Part shown: in pieces, positions 58,801 through 64,000 of the stretch
Layout: every line of letters starts with the position of its first letter
Position numbering within the stretch: position 1 is the stretch's first letter
Source of the DNA: Parus major
Taxonomy: Eukaryota > Chordata > Aves > Passeriformes > Paridae
NCBI RefSeq assembly: GCF_001522545.3
Contig: NC_031770.1
Span: 16,098,751 to 16,162,750 of the forward strand
DNA length: 64,000 nucleotides
Direction of reading: 5' to 3'
Made by a program: the position numbers and the translations under genes
The notes under the pieces: generated by a model
Database searches by the model: none
Told to the model about the DNA's origin: nothing
What the model saw: the letters and a program-made list of their open reading frames with translations, nothing else

Positions 58801-61800
58801 GAGGTCTACCAGCCTCAAAAGCAAGTGCCTGTGATTGTCTTTAAAATCAGTGTTTAGGCAGCAAAATTCAGCATTCTCTGTAACAGGAGTATCATCCAGC
58901 AGTGTCTTTCAGCATGAACTGGTGCAGGTACATTCAGAAGTTTGCGGTCTCCGCCTGCAAGTTTCAGTCTGGGTATGCGCACTGTGAATGCACTCGGAAA
59001 AGCCTTTGGAAAATGTAGGCTGCAGCTCCTTTCCCAGGCACAGTGGGAGTTCAGCCCAGAGCTGCTGTCACAGCTGTGTGCCTGTAGAGATCCCCATCGC
59101 TGCTGTCAGCCACGGGCTGCATTTACAGAATGGTTTCTGACCTTAATCTCTCAGAGACAGGTAATATTGGAGTCAGGAGCTGCTGCAAGCTGCTAAGACC
59201 CACGTTAGACTCTTCCCTCTCTCAGTATTTATTTCAGTCTTTTCATGCATTTCAGCCATGAAAAGAAAGAAGTGATTTTTCTTTTTTTTATAGTAAAGAA
59301 AGTTCTTTTCATTAATGACATGGGAAAAGGGACAGCCAGTAAAAGGAATTTAATTATTTCTGTTTCAGATATAAGATTTATTGCTGCTCCAAAACACAAG
59401 GATTGTTTTTGGAAGGAGAACTAGGGGGTAAAACAACAAGTGCTTAGCACTTACAACTACTTCTTGTAAGCAATACAGTGTATTATCTGATCAGCCCTAC
59501 ACAACGGGAACTTCATTAGCATTCTGCAGTGCTGTGGTTTTAAGTAATAGTAAAGCATCCCTTGTCTCTGTGAAAGACATAGATGTGCTCTGTAGGGACA
59601 TGCCAACAGACATTTTAAAAAGTTAGATTCAAAGGACAGAATTAGGTTGTCTCTTCACTGTTTGCTTCACACACTTGATTTGCAGAGATGTCGGCACCTG
59701 GGGTTGCTCTCTGAACTGATGTTTTTCCCAGGGTTTCATCCTTGACTCTAAGTCTAGTACTTGGGATTTTGGACAATAGAGTTCCTGTACTTTGCAAAGC
59801 AGAAGGAGGTTTCATGGGTCTTGCAGTCTTCACTGTCACAAAACTCCCTTCAGCCAGAATGAGGACCAGTATATCAACACCAGGGGTAAGCCGCACAACA
59901 TTTTGGTCGAATGGCTATGGCAGGGAGATGACACAACTCTTTCCTCCCACCCCATCAGCTTTTGCAGAAGGGGCTGTTTAGCAAAGGCTAAGCACCTACC
60001 TTCAGCATCAGCTCCTTCTCCTCCCCCTTCGCTTCCTGTCCCTTTGCCCTTGCTTGGGCAATTTATCTGCAGCAAGATAGAATCAAAGAGCCCTCTTCCT
60101 TTGCTAAACAATTCGCTCCTTTTGATAGGGTCAGATAAAATGCTGATAAAAGCAGTTGTAGCTCCGCTGAAGCCAGCAGGAGCATGCTGCAGGTTTGGTC
60201 CTTGATCGTTTTTCGCCGTGCTCACTCCTGCATGTATCCAGTTACATCCTGTGGTAAATCCAACCTTAAGTTGAATTAATGAACCAGGGATGCAGTCCCT
60301 CTGGGGGGTTTGCCCGTTCACAGGTACAGTGCCTCAGAGCCTTTGGAGACAGGAGGTTTATAAATGGAAAGTTCTGCAGGGAGGTTTTTTGGAAACTGCG
60401 TTGTAGGGTTGGGTGTTTTTCTCTCGTTTCTTGCTAAACAGTCTCTGATCCCTGCCACTCAGGAGAAGGGCAGGAGCTGAGGCTGGCCTTTGGCTCACCA
60501 CTGAGCCTTGTTGGGTGCAGTCCTGCATTTTAGGATGGCGTAGGAATAGCTTTTATCCCATTGAGCTAAAGGCATTCAAAGCATTTTCATTAAAGGGGTA
60601 CTTAAGTACAAGCCCAGGCGTACCCCTTGAAAGAGAGAAGACCAGGGCTCCAAGAAGGGGTGGGAGTGAGGGGGAGGTGAGCAGGCTCCTTCTCACCATG
60701 TGGACCATAGGAATTGCTCTGCTGGCAGCCAAGCTCCATTAGTTATCCAGGGGTCTCCTCCCACTGCGAGCAAGGTACAGAGCAGCCAGTCGGAGAATTA
60801 GCAATGTGTCCAAATGTAATATTGTTGCTATTGTTGGTAATATGTATTTAACACTCTGCAGGGACTGTTTAAACCTGCATCTGCAGGAAAGGGAAAAAAG
60901 TCAGGTTTGCTTTCTTGGCAGACTACAGATCAGAGAATCCAATCTGTAATCTCTCTTGGTATGTTTTATGTGGGTGGGTTTTGTTAAATTACAGGCAAAG
61001 TTATTGCACCCCTAGGCTACTCACATTAAATGTTTCTCCAATTTTAGCAACATTCTTTCCAGGCTCAGCTACATTTGTTTTTGTCTTCTCTATGGCAATT
61101 GATGAACTCAGTCTGAAATGTATAACTCCACGGGATCTCCTGTTATATATTTCTTCCACAGCTGTAGCTGAATCGGGGCAGTGTAATCCAATGATTTGTT
61201 GTAATGCCTAATGCTTTCTCTAATACATTCCAGATTAAAGGAGTCAGCAAAGTTTACATATCCAAAGTAATAAATTTAAACAGTAACAATGGCAAATCCA
61301 AAACCATGATTATATCTTGAAAATGCTGGGCTTCTTTTTTTTCCTCCTATCTTTTCTGGTCTGGCTAAAGTCTGTTTTTAGGAAAATGAACAGGACAGAT
61401 AAAAGATGATGAGACAAACAACTTAATCCCTTAATAATGTCAAGTGGAAAATCCAACAACAGATTGGCAAGAAACTGTAATAACAACTGCAAAGTGACCC
61501 TTACTGAGGACTAAAGAACTGGTTTAAAAGGCTGAACTTGAGATATAATTAGAGATGAGCCTGAATCAGTGCCCATAGGCTCAAATATTTCTTTGAACTC
61601 TGAAAAGGAGCCAAATTCTTCTTCTTTTATCCATGTCTGTACAGAATCATCTTAGCTGCACTGAGGCCAGTCCAGCATCACCTCGTACCTTGTACTGCTC
61701 TGGGTACCTGCACAAAATGACCATGAATGGCCCTGGGGTGGTATTCCCACCTCAGGGGGCTGTTGTAGATGGAGTGTGGGATAACAGCAAGTGTGCACAG

Positions 61801-64000
61801 CCCAGGTAGGTGCCTGCTGTGGCAGAAGAAGGGATGGGCAGTGCCTCCAAATGGGAGGAGAAGAGATGGGCGTTGCTGCTTTGGCCTTTGAGTCCCAGCA
61901 TGTCATGGTGCCCTTGCCAGGGGCTGGCACACAGCTGCACTCCTGGGCAGCAGCTCTAAGTACTCTTGGGCTGCCATTAATAGATACACCTTGGAAGCGA
62001 GGCATGTGGTCACAGGAGTAGGAGGCCCTTGGAATTGTAATTGCCAAAGCAGCTTCAGAAAGAGGGCGTTAATTATTATCTCTCTCCTTGGAGCCATATT
62101 TACCTAGAGCTGACAGCCCTCCACCCTGGGGTTTGTGGGAGGAATGTCTTGCTGGGGTGGAGACCAGGGCTGCCAGAAAGGAAACAAAGGAAAAGGGTTT
62201 TAGAATGGCTTATCTCTATCCACCTGAATTACTGTTGTATTTTAAAAGAATATGTGAAAAAGGATTGTTTGAAAAAACCTTGACAAGTGTACTCTCCCAG
62301 CTCCATTGTTTTAACCTTCTCCTAGGAATTTGTGTATAAAATGTTCTCAATTCAGTTTATCTCTGCTTGACAAATCCTGTGTTTCCCTTCCGTGCTTTTA
62401 GTGGAGTGGGAACTAACCTTGATCTTTTTGCAAAGCAAACAGAATCACAGTGCTGGATGTCACATTCCCACCTTCACACACAAACAGTGCGTGTCACAGC
62501 TTTTGAGCAAGATGTACAATCGCTGACAAAAAAATTGTGTAAAGTTCATACATTCAAGATGAGCTTCTAGAAAAGCAGCTCCAAACTGAACCATACTGTC
62601 ACAGGGGAGGAACAACTGATGTTGTCTGGCTCTCATGGAAGCCACCTTGCTCAGCAGGTTAAAACAAATGGTCTGAAGCCAGGACTGTAGTTCAGCTCCT
62701 CCATTAGCAGCCCCTCATCTATGTCTCATCTCGAGGAAAAAAGACTTGGCCTCTCTCCTCAGGTCTCTGTTTTCTCATGTTACCCTGCGTTGCTGGAATG
62801 GCTTTTCTGAGCCAAGGAAAGCAGCAGAGGAGTCCAGGTGGTCACAAGTGACCAAAATATTGACCAGATGCTGGGCTGGTAATGAGAGGGAAATGCAAAG
62901 GTAGCACAATGCCACCTAGTCTGTTATTGTGTTCCTTGTATCGTACAATCCCAACCAATACTGGTATTTGGTTTTGGAGCATCTGGGTGGCTCAGGAAGC
63001 AGTTCCAGATTCCAGGTTTGTTCTTGTGGATGGGAAACCTTCCCAGAAGGCAGAAAGCTCAGAGGAGCCTGTTTAATATAGGCTGATCTCATGCTTGAGC
63101 ATACGCAGGAGTTGACCTTTCAGCGCTGAAATAAGAAGTGATGGGAATAGAATAAATCACAGTCTTGAAAGAAAAGCCAAAGAGCTTAGAGATGCACCTC
63201 AGGAGAAGGAATCAAGGTAGGGAGGCTGAGAGCCACAGAAGGGCCAAATGACAGATTCAAAAAGCAATCTTTCCACAATGAGTTTGATTGATCTTTGCAG
63301 AGCAAATGCTATTGAGATGAGAAATCTGGGGAGCCCAGAAGGTGAACTTCAGTTGGGTGGGTAGGCTGGAGAGACTCTGTTAGAGATGCTATCCTGAAAA
63401 ACTCTGCAAGACTTACAGATAAGTTGGATGTGAGGACTGACAGAGATCCAAGTTTTCCACTTGCTAAAAGTTCCAGGGTAGGAGCAAAACACTCAAAAAT
63501 GGGAAAGGTAACATTTACACTTGCACTGCAAAGGCATAAATTGTTCTATGAATCGCCAGGCTACGAAGAATCAAACCTCTACATTGTCTTGCAAGCCTCA
63601 GAGCTTTCATGTCTTGACTGAATCCAAAGCAAAATCTTCTGTAACCTTGATAGGAGACAGCTCCAAGCCACTATGGTACATACACTTAACCTTCAGTGGC
63701 CTGGCTTTGAATGCAAGATTTTTCCAAGAGAACCAAAACTAAGCACTCCCCTCATATCTGGAAGCCACAGCTTGATGAGGAATTCCTTCTGTGTGGTGGC
63801 CTCTGTTGGAGCCCAGCTCCCTATTCAGTCTCAAGAGAGGGTGGCTCAGAGCTTTTTCAGAGCCCATCACTGCCTGGACAGAGGCTGAGGTTTTCCCCCC
63901 TGGCCTACTCTTCCTCTGGACCATCCGTGCTGTGTTCCCAGGGCAGTCAGAGCCTCAGACCCGTCCAGACAAGCTCTGGCAGGACAGGAGATTGTAGGAA
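52825..64000 (+). other. ITPKB: ITPKB large intron (continues beyond the window)
   Basis: Starts with GTGAGT after the first coding exon. No sequence resembling the following exon (SKSWRKIKNMVHW...) was found in any forward frame, so the intron extends past the right edge. No CR1 or RNA gene was recognised in it. A coding-like minus-strand stretch at 59642-59930 is discussed under findings. Confidence 0.7.

Overview
The window is nuclear DNA of a bird, most likely a songbird. The evidence is several CR1-type LINE fragments, bird-like protein sequence, GT-AG introns of 0.8-2 kb and two CpG-island promoters. It holds two conserved genes arranged head to head, PSEN2 on the minus strand and ITPKB on the plus strand. 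From general knowledge they are also divergent neighbours in human 1q42. I did no database search; all identities come from reading translations.

Region by region: 1-9185 is the downstream flank and 3' UTR side of PSEN2, with three CR1 fragments. 9186-19752 holds ten PSEN2 coding exons; all join in frame into a 458-residue presenilin-2 with both catalytic aspartates and the PALP motif. 19753-24904 is 5' intron. 24.7-25.15 kb is the PSEN2 CpG-island promoter, with a CR1 fragment directly upstream. 25.5-34.8 kb is intergenic with simple repeats and a single-N assembly blemish in a poly-T run.

34792-36679 (minus) is the main unexpected item: a two-exon, intron-containing pseudogene of the HSFY/HSFX heat-shock-factor family. 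It keeps a recognisable start, DNA-binding domain, exon junction and full-length stop position, but carries premature stops, a homopolymer frameshift and a lost acceptor AG. 40.4-41.5 kb (minus) is a second decayed coding-like stretch whose family I do not recognise.

49.5-50.56 kb is the ITPKB CpG island and non-coding first exon. 51753-52824 is the first coding exon of ITPKB (303 residues, the regulatory N-terminus). It is preceded by an upstream ORF that overlaps the true start codon. The rest, 52825-64000, is ITPKB intron; the kinase-domain exons lie beyond the window.

The two intact genes act in separate pathways: intramembrane proteolysis (gamma-secretase) and inositol phosphate signalling. 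Nothing here suggests a shared operon-like function.
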